The translations under genes were made by a program, and so were the position numbers. From Schizochytrium sp. TIO01 (taxonomy: Eukaryota > Sar > Bigyra > Thraustochytrida > Thraustochytriidae), in NCBI GenBank assembly GCA_004764695.1, contig SMSO01000005.1, positions 161,501-225,500 on the forward strand: DNA of 64,000 nucleotides. Direction: 5' to 3'. The notes under the pieces were generated by a model. The model was not told the origin of the DNA. It searched no databases and worked only from the letters and a program-made list of their open reading frames with translations. Numbering within the stretch: position 1 is the stretch's first letter; every line of letters begins with the position of its first letter. Shown in pieces: positions 1 to 9,605 of the stretch.

Positions 1-61
1 ACCCTTGCAGCAAACCCGAATTGGCTCAAAGTTAGCTAGCTCTACCCACCTCTTCTACACG

Positions 62-1252
62 ATGCTGTCCACCCTTAGCAAGGCCGGCCGGCCTCTGGCC
101 TCCATGCACGTGCGTGCTCTTAGCAGCGCCGCCCCCTCTGTGAAGCCTGAGAACCCCATGTTCTCCAGCGGCCCCTGCTCCAAGCGCCCCGGTTGGACCC
201 CGAGCGCCCTCGCCACCGAGTCCCTCGGCCGCTCCCACCGCTCCAAGATCGGCAAGGAGCGCCTTGCCAAGGCCATCGATGACTCGAAGCGTATCCTCGG
301 CCTCCCCGAGGGCTACCACCTCGGTATCGTCCCGGGCTCTGACACTGGTGCCTTCGAGATGGCCATGTGGTCTCTCCTTGGACCCCGCCCCCTTGACGCC
401 TTCGCCTTCGAGTCCTTCGGCTCTGGCTGGGTCAAGGATGCCCTCAACGAGCTTAAGCTCAAGGACCAGACCATCGTCCACGAATCTGACTACGGTGTTC
501 TCCCGGACATGTCCAAGGCTCGCAAGGATGCCGATGTCATGTTCACCTACAACGGTACCACCAGTGGTGTCCGCGTGCCCAACCTTGACTTCATTGCTGA
601 CGACCGTGAGGGTCTCACCCTCGTCGACGCCACCTCCGCTGTCTTCTCCATGAAGATTGACTGGAGCAAGGTCGATGTGCTCACCTACTCCTGGCAGAAG
701 GTCCTCGGTGGTGAGGGCGCCCACGGTGTGCTCGTGCTCTCCCCTCGCGCTGTTGAGCGTCTCGAGAGCCACACCCCGACCTGGCCCATGCCCAAGGTCT
801 TCCGTCTCACCAAGAAGGGCAAGTTGAACGGTGACATCTTCAAGGGATCCACCATCAACACCCCGTCCATGCTCTGCGTTGAGGACTGCATTGATGCTCT
901 CCAGTGGGCTGACAGTGTTGGAGGCCTTGACGGTATGGTTGAGAAGTCCGAGCAGAACCTCCAGGTTATCCGCGAGTGGGTTGAGGCCACCCCCTGGGTG
1001 AACTTCCTTGCCAAGGACCCTGCCACCGTCTCCTGCACCTCCATCTGCCTCTCCCTCGACGGCATCTCCAAGGATGGCATCAAGAAGATGACCTCCCTCC
1101 TTGAGAAGGAGGCTGTCGCCTACGACATTGGCTCCTACCGTGACGCTCCCCCCGGTCTCCGCATCTGGGGTGGTGCCACCGTCGACGCCGCCGACCTCAA
1201 GAAGCTCACCCCGTGGCTCGAGTACACCTACGAGAAGTTCAAGGACCAGTAA
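62..1252 (+). CDS. PSAT1: Phosphoserine aminotransferase, probably organelle-targeted
   Basis: PLP-dependent class V aminotransferase that converts 3-phosphohydroxypyruvate and glutamate to phosphoserine and 2-oxoglutarate, the second step of serine synthesis. The 396-residue protein has the SerC landmarks: the substrate-loop start [12 protein letters not shown] (about residues 34-45), a [10 protein letters not shown] cofactor segment (92-101), and [14 protein letters not shown] with the Schiff-base lysine at about K213. Length is normal. The version resembles the proteobacterial/archaeal SerC subgroup more than the E. coli type; that is a judgement from motif spelling. The first ~30 residues are rich in Ser, Ala, Arg and Leu with no acidic residue, as in a mitochondrial or plastid presequence. 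ATG at 62 is the first in-frame ATG. The frame stays open to the window edge, and the sequence CTTGCAG just upstream could be a splice acceptor, so an upstream exon is possible. Codons are strongly C/G-ending, unlike most genes here, suggesting high expression. Confidence 0.93.
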   Translation: MLSTLSKAGRPLASMHVRALSSAAPSVKPENPMFSSGPCSKRPGWTPSALATESLGRSHRSKIGKERLAKAIDDSKRILGLPEGYHLGIVPGSDTGAFEMAMWSLLGPRPLDAFAFESFGSGWVKDALNELKLKDQTIVHESDYGVLPDMSKARKDADVMFTYNGTTSGVRVPNLDFIADDREGLTLVDATSAVFSMKIDWSKVDVLTYSWQKVLGGEGAHGVLVLSPRAVERLESHTPTWPMPKVFRLTKKGKLNGDIFKGSTINTPSMLCVEDCIDALQWADSVGGLDGMVEKSEQNLQVIREWVEATPWVNFLAKDPATVSCTSICLSLDGISKDGIKKMTSLLEKEAVAYDIGSYRDAPPGLRIWGGATVDAADLKKLTPWLEYTYEKFKDQ

Positions 1253-2412
1253 GCGCTCGCGCCCTGGCCTGAGACAGCCTTCTCTTCTGTTTACCCATCA
1301 GCAGCATCACCATCCATATAACATACACACACACCGCTGTGAGCAGCAGCAGCAGCTACAGCTCCAAGCCTTGTGTGGATGTTAGATGGGCCGTTTTGCT
1401 TTCGGTTGGGTGCAATCTCCACACACAAGCTCTGTTGCCTTGCACTAGAACCTCTTTTGTTCACATCATTGAAGAGATGTTCTTAACGAACGCATGGTAC
1501 ACAGACAAACACCACACCATACTTGCATGCAATATACGTGCGTAGTTGTGCTACTAAAAACACTGCACCAAGTTTACACGACCAACCTCGCGCCCTTAAC
1601 GTCCACGATGTTGACCGCTATGGCGTTCTGATTGATTCATTGATTGATTAATCCATTTTATATGTTTGCTAGCTCTTCCTCGTGCCTTTTTTGCCTCTTC
1701 TTTATTTATCTCAAAAACCCTTGCGAATGGCGTTTTCCAAGTGACCACACAATCTTCATGCGGGTCGAGTTGTAGGATACATTTCCTGAAACGTGTATTT
1801 GAGTAGTACCTAACTCAATACTATCAGGTACAAAATCATAGGAAGTTTATTTCTTTCCCGTTCCCATAATCCCAGTCCGGATTTGTACTTTCGTTTTCTT
1901 CAAGGTTCCTAGTCCTCTCTCTCTGCAGTTGCAGAGCGATACTAAGATCAGACTTTAGAAAAGAAGATCGCTTGCGCGGATCTCAAAGTTCTCCATTAAT
2001 TCAGTGTATTTTCTGTCTTTGTTGTTGTATGTTGTATTACTTACTACCAATAGCTAATGAATGCTAAATCCACTGGTTTTTGTTTTTTGTTTTTTGTTTT
2101 TTTAATTAAGAAATGTTTTCAAACACTACTAGGGCTATTTGAGATTTCAAGCAATTGCAATTCCGCCTTCCGACTCCGAGCAGTCTCCGCTGCTTCTCAA
2201 ATCTGCACCCGTGCTACAAGCGAAGAACTTTGCAGAGACTCTCGAATATACCTAGCACTTAGAATGGCGCTTTTGAGACGCAAACTGTTAACGAGTTAGC
2301 TTGAATCTTTCAAGAACCAGTATTATCTCACACTTTGTTAAAGATACATAGGTAAGGTGGAAAGATTGGGAGAGCAGACAAAGCTGGCTCACAGAACCTC
2401 AACGTTGGCGAT
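1253..2412. other. Intergenic, 1.16 kb
   Basis: Separates the aminotransferase from the next plus-strand gene. It starts with a CA-rich and CAG-rich 3' UTR-like stretch (about 1300-1350), then AT-rich sequence with homopolymer T runs (about 2078-2105). Open frames here are short, lack good starts and show no protein signature. The promoter of the following gene should lie in the last few hundred bases; I see no defined element. Confidence 0.6.
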
Positions 2413-3756
2413 ATGGCGAACGAAATCCCCGATAAGGTCTCACGCGAGGAGGCAGAGGCTGCTCTGGAGTCTTGGGTTCGTGAAGCAGTCGATACTGTCG
2501 ATGTAGTGGACGTTCACACACATTTATTCCCGCCTTCCCACGGGCCGCTGATGAGCTGGGGCATAAACGCCCTGCTCACGTACCACTATCTGGTGGCAGA
2601 ACTCTTTGTCGCTGCTGCGAACCCACCTCCTGAACACGAGTTCTTTAAGCTATCATCGCAAAACCAGGCCGATTTAATTTGGGAGGAGCTCTTCGTGAGA
2701 CGCTCGCCCATCTCTGAGGCATGCCAGGGGGTGTTGACAACGTTGCGGATTCTTGGGCTTCACGAGGAAATCAGAAATCGTGACCTGAAGGCTATCCGAG
2801 CCTGGTTCGCAGAGCAAGACCCCGAAGTTTACACAGAACACGTATTTCGCACAGCACGCGTTCGCTACTGTGTTATGACTAATATCCCATTTGTGGATGA
2901 AGAGGTTGAGCAATGGCAGAATCTCAACGCTGCGAAGAGCTGGAGCAAACGTTTCAAAGCTGCAGTGCGTGTAGATCCAATATTAAAAGGAGACTGGGCT
3001 ACAATTGAGGCGAGTCTACGTAAACAAGGCTTCTCTCCTACAATTCGGGGTGCGCGCGAGTTTTTAAAGTCGTGGTCGGAGAAAACAGACGCAATTTATT
3101 TTATGGCATCAACCCCAAACAACTTTGCTTATTCCCCAACCAAGTTTTGTGGGTGTGAAGGTGCTCAACAAGAAGATGATGACCAAGGCCCATGCACTTC
3201 AGATGTTGCCTCCGAGCTTATCGACCGTGTGCTTGTTCCAACAGCACTAGAACTAAAGTTTGCAATTGCTGTAAAAATTGGGGCATGCAGAGGTCTTAAT
3301 CCCAAACTAAACCCGTGCGGAGGCGGAGATGGCGTGGAGGTAGCAGACCTTACCCCCCTTGCTACAATGTGTCGCCAATATACCAAATTGAAGATACTTA
3401 TCACGGTTCTTAGCCGTGACAATCAACATGAACTCACTGTCATGGCAAACAAATTCGGCCGTCAGCTCCACGTATATGGCTGTTGGTGGTACTGTAACAA
3501 CCCCAGCATTATCGATGACGTGACGCGCATGCGTTTGGAGATCTTAGGAACTGCCTTTACAGCTCAGCACTCCGATGCTAGGGTGCTAGACCAACTCTTA
3601 TATAAGTGGACGCATAGCCGACGTGTCATTTCCGAGGTTCTGGTGGACAAATACCGTGAGCTCTATCGTACTGGATGGGTGCTCACACAGAAAGAAGTAA
3701 ATCGTGATGTAGGTCGGCTTTTTGGAGACGCTTTTGAAGAGTTCCTTGCTCGCTGA
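2413..3756 (+). CDS. uxaC: Uronate (glucuronate) isomerase-family amidohydrolase
   Basis: The 447-residue protein belongs to the uronate isomerase branch of the amidohydrolase superfamily, whose members interconvert glucuronate/galacturonate with fructuronate/tagaturonate. Visible landmarks are the metal-binding HxH in VDVHTHLFPP (H35, H37), the TYHYLVAE segment after it (56-63), GCWWYCNNPSII (356-367), and a C-terminal core LGTAFTAQHSDARVLD followed by YKWTHSRRVI (378-406), in which D388 matches the conserved metal/catalytic Asp. Length is close to the usual 450-470. The clearest match in spelling is to the planctomycete-type proteins annotated as glucuronate isomerase, not E. coli UxaC, so the physiological substrate is uncertain. 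No signal peptide; likely cytosolic. ATG at 2413 follows an in-frame-stop-containing leader and is well placed. A bacterial origin is possible but untested. Confidence 0.85.
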   Translation: MANEIPDKVSREEAEAALESWVREAVDTVDVVDVHTHLFPPSHGPLMSWGINALLTYHYLVAELFVAAANPPPEHEFFKLSSQNQADLIWEELFVRRSPISEACQGVLTTLRILGLHEEIRNRDLKAIRAWFAEQDPEVYTEHVFRTARVRYCVMTNIPFVDEEVEQWQNLNAAKSWSKRFKAAVRVDPILKGDWATIEASLRKQGFSPTIRGAREFLKSWSEKTDAIYFMASTPNNFAYSPTKFCGCEGAQQEDDDQGPCTSDVASELIDRVLVPTALELKFAIAVKIGACRGLNPKLNPCGGGDGVEVADLTPLATMCRQYTKLKILITVLSRDNQHELTVMANKFGRQLHVYGCWWYCNNPSIIDDVTRMRLEILGTAFTAQHSDARVLDQLLYKWTHSRRVISEVLVDKYRELYRTGWVLTQKEVNRDVGRLFGDAFEEFLAR

Positions 3757-4273
3757 GAAGGTAGACATCATACATTTTCTTTAGACAGAAACAGAAATGC
3801 TCATCGATATACAAAATATGCATGGACTGCACCTTAATTATAAAGTTCGACAAGGGTTTAAATACTAAATCTATTCTTTTATGGCTTCTTTAATTTCTAG
3901 GTATACTCGTTGACAGTAAATTGTAGAAAGATAAATAGCTGGGGAGAAAAAAAGAAAAGAAACCTCCCTTTTATTTAAAAACATTTACTTCAACATGAGA
4001 TTGCGCGAGATATTATTGGACAAGATGCTATGCGCGCATTTCTCTTTGTGTCTGATCTTCCTAGAACGTAATAGTGGTACAGTAAGGATAATAACATTAA
4101 ACGATATCATGCCCTTTCTGCCTTCAATGTACCTACCTTGTGAAGTTCCACACAGAACAACAACCTGCTTGATCTTCGTTGCAAAGCACTCATAAGGTAT
4201 CATTTAAATAGGCTAAAACTATCTCGACCCTATCAATAATTGGCTTTGAAGGCAGAAAATATGTCATAAACTT
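3757..4273. other. Convergent 3' intergenic region
   Basis: Lies between two convergent genes. AT-rich, with several AATAAA-like stretches and a purine run near 3945-3962. Short open frames on both strands show no protein character. Contains one copy of the recurring 8-mer TACCTACC at 4130-4137. Confidence 0.6.
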
Positions 4274-5344
4274 TTACTTGCCTGGATCGAGATCTTTCAG
4301 TAAGGCGTCATCTACAGTCTTCATCATACTAAACAATCTCTCCAGAATTTGCCCAAAGTCTGGTCGAAGAGCCGGATCTTCTTCCCAGCACTCCATCATG
4401 AGGTGGGCAAATACCTTTGGACAATAATGAGGAATCTCCGGCCGTAAGCCTTGCTCAACGGCCATGTAAGCAACTTGAACGCCACCCTGGCCTTTATATG
4501 GCTCTTCCCGAGCAATTAGCTCCCACATTACAATGCCAAATGAGTAAACATCGACACGCTCATCGTATTGTTCTAACTTCACAATTTCTGGCGCCGTCCA
4601 GGCAGGTGTACCACAAGCGGTCATACCTGCATCCTCGTCATCTTTGAGGCGAGACAAGCCGAAATCAGCAACCTTGGCATTCAAATGCAAGTCCACAAGA
4701 GCATTGCGAGCCTTGAGGTCCCGCTGAATAATGTTGCACTTTTGATGAATATAGTTGACGCCGCGAGCAATGTCAATCGCGAACCGTATCACACGGTGCA
4801 ATGTCACAAGGCCTTCGGGATCTCGGCTTTCTTTGCGAGAGTACAGAAAGTCATGAAGACTTCCATAGACACAGTATTCAAGCAGAAGACACATTTTGCT
4901 CACAGGTGTTATACATGCACCCAAGAACATGACGATATTTGGATGATGAAGGTTGCTCATTAGCTTGATCTCAAGCATAAAACGTGCAATGAATTCCTGG
5001 TCGTTGGCCATGCTGCGTAGTACTGTCTTGATGGCCACTGGACTGCCAAGCCAGCTCCCAAGCCACACCTCTCCGAAGTTACCTTTTGCGAGCTTCTTTT
5101 TAAATTTGATGCTTTTGGCGTCAATCTCCCATGGTTCTTTACCTGATTTCTTGTTTCGTATAATTTGTTTCTCTTGCTTTTGATTCGGCGCTACTCGCAG
5201 AGTTTGATACTTGCGCTCCTCCGTTTGCTTGCGCACTTGTGGCACAATGTAAACCATAACTAGGCCGATTAATGTAATCACAATCTGTATGGCGGCCATT
5301 GACACCATCACACTGTATTCTTGTCGCTTCACGCAGTCAGACAT
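4274..5344 (-). CDS. Membrane-anchored TKL-like protein kinase with QRD catalytic motif
   Basis: A 356-residue protein: short N-terminus, one hydrophobic segment (about 14-36), a basic juxtamembrane linker, then a complete kinase domain (about 77-340). Kinase elements: glycine loop KGNFGEVWLG (87-96), VAIK lysine K106, C-helix glutamate E125, hinge LLEYC, catalytic loop IIQRDLKARN (205-214), DFG D227, APE 251-253, and the structural Arg in DPALRPDF (327). The LHHPNIVMFLGAC and TPAWTAPEI spellings are typical of the Tyr-kinase-like (TKL/MLK/DRK) group, so Ser/Thr specificity is likely. The HRD histidine is Gln here (codon CAG), while the catalytic Asp and Lys are kept, so activity is probably retained. 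The ectodomain is only about 13 residues, so it is a membrane-tethered kinase rather than a receptor, unless upstream exons exist. It is divergent from the UBX gene. Confidence 0.88.
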   Translation of the reverse strand: MSDCVKRQEYSVMVSMAAIQIVITLIGLVMVYIVPQVRKQTEERKYQTLRVAPNQKQEKQIIRNKKSGKEPWEIDAKSIKFKKKLAKGNFGEVWLGSWLGSPVAIKTVLRSMANDQEFIARFMLEIKLMSNLHHPNIVMFLGACITPVSKMCLLLEYCVYGSLHDFLYSRKESRDPEGLVTLHRVIRFAIDIARGVNYIHQKCNIIQRDLKARNALVDLHLNAKVADFGLSRLKDDEDAGMTACGTPAWTAPEIVKLEQYDERVDVYSFGIVMWELIAREEPYKGQGGVQVAYMAVEQGLRPEIPHYCPKVFAHLMMECWEEDPALRPDFGQILERLFSMMKTVDDALLKDLDPGK

Positions 5345-6198
5345 GGTTGCTGACGTTGGCCCCTACAAGGAGCACATGCACGTCCTGCCCCGCTGGCGTG
5401 CCCTCTCAACCCCAAGCGTCCTTGAGCTCCAATTCGCGACTTGCTTGTACGAAAACTCAAGCCGTCCTCCCAGTCAGACCCTTTGACTGAGATTTTGGAT
5501 GTGTTTCTGCGCACCAGGGTGTGTGCCCCTTAAGAGTTGGCACTGGCACTAGAACTCGTCCTTGTGTTTCTACCGCTATCCTACCCCCAATCACGTGGCC
5601 CTGCAGCCTACATTGATCTCTGACCTACCTGCCTCTCTCTGCTTAAACCTCTGCACATCACACAAACGTTTTCCAACCCCTCACAACCTACTAATGCCAC
5701 GATGCGCACAAAAAGCAAATCATATCATAGGCCTCTCGCAAGTTCCCACGCATTTCCAACGGATTAATTTACTTGTCCACCTTAATCACCACCTCTCCTC
5801 CTTCCCAAACATACTCCTCCTTAAGGCCTTTCCCGCGTCCAAAAATACTCCGAATTGTTTTTAAGACGACTCCTCCTGTCCAGAAAGACCTCCAGTTCGA
5901 ATAAAGTATGTGCTTACTTACCACTGCTTTAGAGTAGAGTAGCAAGAATGTTCTATAATAGAGCAATACATTTATTGATAGAGTGAGGAGGATAAGAATA
6001 CTCTCAATCTCTCAATACTATGGAGCAAATACTTTCAACTAATACGTTCCTATACTTGTTAGTTTTTGTTGTACGTATCTATAGAGGCAGTAGAGAAGAG
6101 AAGACAACAAAAAATGTTTAGCTCTAGCTAGGAGAACAAAAGTGAATGAGCAAGGATAAGTTCAAGCCCAGAACTCCATCTACTCTGCGCTCGCTACT
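5345..6198. other. Shared 5' region of two divergent genes
   Basis: The 0.85 kb between the kinase start (5344, minus) and the UBX gene start (6199, plus) presumably holds both promoters and 5' UTRs. The 5580-5860 part is pyrimidine-rich on the plus strand (many CCT/CTC). No long frame with a credible ATG. I see no unambiguous TATA box or other defined element. Confidence 0.55.
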
Positions 6199-8034
6199 AT
6201 GGCTCCGGTCGGTGAGGAGCGGCGCGCGGCGCTTGCCCGTTACCAGGAGGTTACACAAGAGATTGACGAAGGCGCTGCAGCCCGCGCTCTAGACCGCCAC
6301 GGCTGGAACGTACAGGTGAGTTAGCTAGCTAGCTAGCCCGATTCGCACGACTTCCCTTCTACGCTGACAGTGAGGAGGTGGAGCTTTCTCTCCTTCTCCT
6401 GCCAGAGCTTCATTCGTTTTGGTCTTGGGGCGTAACATTGTTTGTATAATTGAAACTTTGTCAGCTTGCTGAGGCATCTACAGTATCTTTAGGCTCCTTG
6501 GTTATCTCGCTTTTCTTGGCTTCTTGAAGGACTTTTTTCTTTCGTAGAGTTGCAGGTTGTTTCTTGCCCAAAACGAAGCTATAAAAGAAGTGGGCGCAAT
6601 GCATTTAGTGGAGAAGTATGAATCTGAGCAAGGGGTTATGAATGAAAGCCGTATTGTTCTTGTTGTGACTAACGTTTATGGTTTGATGATACAATGCGAC
6701 GTACATCTGGGCATCTCAAATTTTTGGGCTTATCATGGCAGGCTGCAATCATGAGTACCCTGGAAGGTGAGACGCGCGAGGTCCAGCCCCAGAGGGCAAT
6801 ACGTCAGCGACGACGCAGCGAAGATCACGCTTCTACACGTGCTCATGAACGTCGCATTGGACAATCGGAGAGTGCCTCTCATGGAACTGTCTCTGACCAT
6901 CGGCGGCCCGTACAAAACTGGAATCTGGTGGGGTTCCTGGCAAATCTACTGCTCATGCCGCTTCGTTTCTTGACAGGGTTTAATGGCAATATTGACGTAC
7001 AAGCTGCAGTAGATTACTTTCTAGCTGACTTTGTAGCGAGGAGCAACAAAGCCCAGCAAAACGGGAACCAAAACATATCGTCCAACTCTATTGAAAGAAG
7101 AGACTCAAACCATGATGACTCTGAACAAACCAAGCTTGTTTTCTCCGAACTACCTTATCGTGAGGCCCTGGCTGAGGCCTCGCGTAATGAAAAGCTCTTA
7201 CTCGTTTACTTGCACTCTAGTCAGCACCCCAACACTGATGAGTTTTGCTCACGAATTATCACCGAGCCACGTGTCGCAGAACTTATTAATGAGCATCTTG
7301 TCGCTTGGGGAGGCTGCATTGAGTTTGCAGAGGCATATCGTTTAAGCACGCTCCTCAATGCTGCAACTTATCCCTATGTTGCAATTCTGGAACCCCCTTC
7401 GGATCCAAGCAGTACCAATGCTAAATTGGTTGAACGTATTGAAGGCATTGCTGAGATGCCTATGCTGTACGATAAGATCAATAATACAGTTGAAAAATTC
7501 GGCCGTGTTGTTGCTGGTCGTGCATCTCAGCGCATGGAGGCTCAGGAGCGCCAGAGGCTTCGTGATGAACAGGACGAGGCACTCAGATTATCTCTTGAAG
7601 AGGACCGCAGACGCGAGGAGGAACGCAGACATGCCGAAGAGGAAGCTCGCCGTGCTGAGAAGGAAGCCCGCGAAGCAGAGCGCCTTGCGCAAGAGCAAGC
7701 CATGCGTGCGGAGGCCAAGAAGGCTGAAACTATTGCGTCTAAGCGTGCTTCTGTTCCAGAGGAGCCATCCAGCGGTCCTCTGACCACGATCCGCTTCCAG
7801 CTCCCAAATGGTAGTAAGTTGAACCGCCGATTTCCTACCGATACTACAATGCAGGTGCTCCGCAATTACGTTGATTGCGAGCTTCACAACATGGACATTC
7901 CCATTGTCAACTATTCTGTATCGCTCAACTACCCAAAGAAAACCTTTGGCCCTGACGATGACCTAAGTAAAACGTTAGAGGATAATGGTCTCGTGCCACA
8001 AGCTGTGCTCTATGTGCAGAACCTTGATGCATAA
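6199..8034 (+). CDS. FAF2: FAF2/UBXD8-like protein (UBA-hairpin-UAS-UBX), two exons
   Basis: Spliced gene: exon 1 6199-6315 and exon 2 6742-8034, joined in phase 0 to give 469 residues. Exon 1 (39 codons) encodes a UBA-like start with YQEVTQEIDEGAAARAL and RHGWNVQ, which reads smoothly into AAIMSTLEGE of exon 2. Domains: UBA (1-45), a hydrophobic hairpin NWNLVGFLANLLLMPLRFL (about 98-117), a UAS thioredoxin-like domain (about 172-293), a charged Arg/Glu/Ala coiled coil (about 301-375), and a C-terminal UBX domain starting GPLTTIRFQLPNGS (384-469). This order is that of FAF2/UBXD8, which sits in ER and lipid-droplet membranes, binds ubiquitinated clients and recruits p97/VCP for ER-associated degradation. 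Without exon 1 the protein would lack its UBA domain and seem to start at an internal ATG, so the spliced model is preferred. Confidence 0.88.
6316..6741 (+). other. Intron of the FAF2-like gene
   Basis: A 426-base GT-AG intron: donor CAG|GTGAGT at 6313-6321, acceptor ATGGCAG ending at 6741. It is phase 0 and contains stops in the coding frame. Translation across the junction gives an uninterrupted UBA domain (NVQ|AAIM), which is the main support. It is the best-supported intron in the window. Confidence 0.85.
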
Positions 8035-8641
8035 GCTTGCGTTTAGCTCACGCAAGATAACTCGGTTCTCGTGGGACCAGGAATGCAAGATACATAAAAG
8101 TGCTTTGCTTTAGCGTAGGCGCGATACAATCATCCTCAGAGCCATATCCCCGAGTTAATCCAAAATTATCATAATAACCCTGGGTCTTCGTACATAAATC
8201 TACAATAAATCAAAAACCATTTGTCCTTTTTTTTTTTTGTTATTATTCCTCTCTTTCTATTTAAGAAGCGCTGACCTTCACACTCCTTAACGAGCTGGCC
8301 ATAATGGCCTCAGAGGAGGTACCTAGTGTTTTCACCAATACATAACCAGCAGCAGCCATCGAAACCGTCAACAGATGCGCTCTTCATTTGTGTGCCTGGA
8401 TTTTTAGGCACTTCTTGTTTTTCTTGTTCTCCATGGCGGGACCCCAGAAGAAGTTGGCGTATATGAGCGTAACTCTGCATCGTTTGGATGCAAGTGATGA
8501 GTGCATATTCTGTTTACAGTCATTTGTGCCGGACCATCTATGAGTACCCAGCTTGAGATTCTAGTTTATAACCAATCCGATGCGACGATCTACTACTATG
8601 AATTTTCACTTGCATCAGCAATCCATATAAATGACATCCAA
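8035..8641. other. Convergent intergenic region with two unassigned mini-ORFs
   Basis: Between the UBX gene and the elongin-B-like gene (opposite strand). Holds a T-run (about 8225-8240). A 37-codon plus-strand frame starts at the ATG near 8433 (MAGPQKKLAYMSV...), and a roughly 58-codon minus-strand frame covers the same bases. Neither matches a family I know. Either could be a small gene or chance. Confidence 0.4.
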
Positions 8642-8899
8642 CTAATTCGGCTGCTCAAAAGTAGAACCGTCCATACGCTGGCCCCAGTAGATGATATCAT
8701 CGTTGTTGACCTCGAAACCACCGACAGTACCTTCGTCTTCAAGCACCGTTTCCTTATCCTTTGCATAAAGCTTGATGTCGTCCGGTGCCAAGCTCAAAAT
8801 CTCGCCCAGAGCAGACTTGACCGCACGGAAAGTGTCGCTCGGCTCCGCGCGGAGAAAGACCGTCTGGTCTTGACGCTTAACGCGCACGTATATGCTCAT
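8642..8899 (-). CDS. ELOB: Elongin-B-like ubiquitin-fold protein
   Basis: An 85-residue ubiquitin-like protein. The start MSIYVRVKRQDQTVFLRAEP, the helix region TFRAVKSALGEIL, LYAKDKETVLEDEGTVGGF and the tail VNNDDIIYWGQRMDG-TFEQP follow the pattern of elongin B (Y/FxxVKR...T.F...E..TV...K..L..IL..PP...RLY....LeDg.TL...........R.DD.FE). There is no C-terminal di-Gly, so it is not a conjugated modifier. Elongin B pairs with elongin C in Cullin-2/5 (ECS) ubiquitin ligases and in the elongin transcription factor; the role here is inferred. The ATG at 8897-8899 is the natural start and the frame is compact and single-exon. The plant elongin-B-like proteins have similar length, shorter than the human 118. 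Confidence 0.72.
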   Translation of the reverse strand: MSIYVRVKRQDQTVFLRAEPSDTFRAVKSALGEILSLAPDDIKLYAKDKETVLEDEGTVGGFEVNNDDIIYWGQRMDGSTFEQPN

Positions 8900-9605
8900 G
8901 GTCCCAGAAGCAAGTCAAATTTCCAGCGCACGCGCGACCAGTTCGAGCTGTTGTTGTTGTTGTTGTTGTTATTGTTGTTGTTGTTATTATTATTCCTGTT
9001 TTGTTTATGCTTCTTGCTCCTTCTTTCCCTTTCTAACAAGTCTCTCATTATTGCCACTAGCCACTGTTAAACAGCATATTCTCTGGTAGAACGATAAAAG
9101 ACAACGTTGCTTTTCTATTTTGGTGTCTGTGGATTGGTATGAAGAAAGGAAGACCCTTGAGCTTGGCCTGGTCAGACAAACTGGCAGAGTGAGCTCTAGG
9201 AGAGTAGGAGAATAGTTAGGGAGTTTGAAGGAATTCCGTCAGATTCTGAGTGATCTGCTGCTCATTGTCTATAGGTGAATGTAGGTGTTTTTTGTTTTGT
9301 TTTGTTTTTTTAAAGCTTCGACAGATAGCTATATCTCAAGGAAGGCAGTACATGATGAGTTCTTTCAGGATGCTAAAACAAGAAAAAGTTTAGTCTTTGT
9401 GTAACTTCTGAGGAAGGAAGAGAAGGAGAGAGTAATGGTAATAACAGTATGCAGGAACAATTGCAGTTGAGATTTGAGATATATTAGAAGGGGAGAAAAG
9501 AATCATAGACTATCAGAATTTCAAAACAAATTAAAGAACATCGCCAGCCAATATAAGAGCAAGCGTCTTGTTCATCTCAGAAAATGTAACCAAGAAATGT
9601 GCTTA
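8900..9605. other. Intergenic between two minus-strand genes
   Basis: 5' leader of the elongin-B-like gene followed by AT-rich sequence and the 3' side of the 793-residue gene. Contains a (TTG)n run next to the leader and a purine-rich block (about 9405-9435). No supported gene. Confidence 0.55.
8949..8994. repeat. (TTG)n/(TTA)n microsatellite
   Basis: About fifteen TTG units with ATT/TTA interruptions, roughly 50 bases upstream of the elongin-B-like start codon, so probably in its 5' leader or promoter. Confidence 0.9.

Noticed and set aside
1-1252. A 246-codon antisense frame inside the aminotransferase gene
   Set aside because: Shadow of a GC-rich, biased coding sequence; the sense frame has all family motifs.
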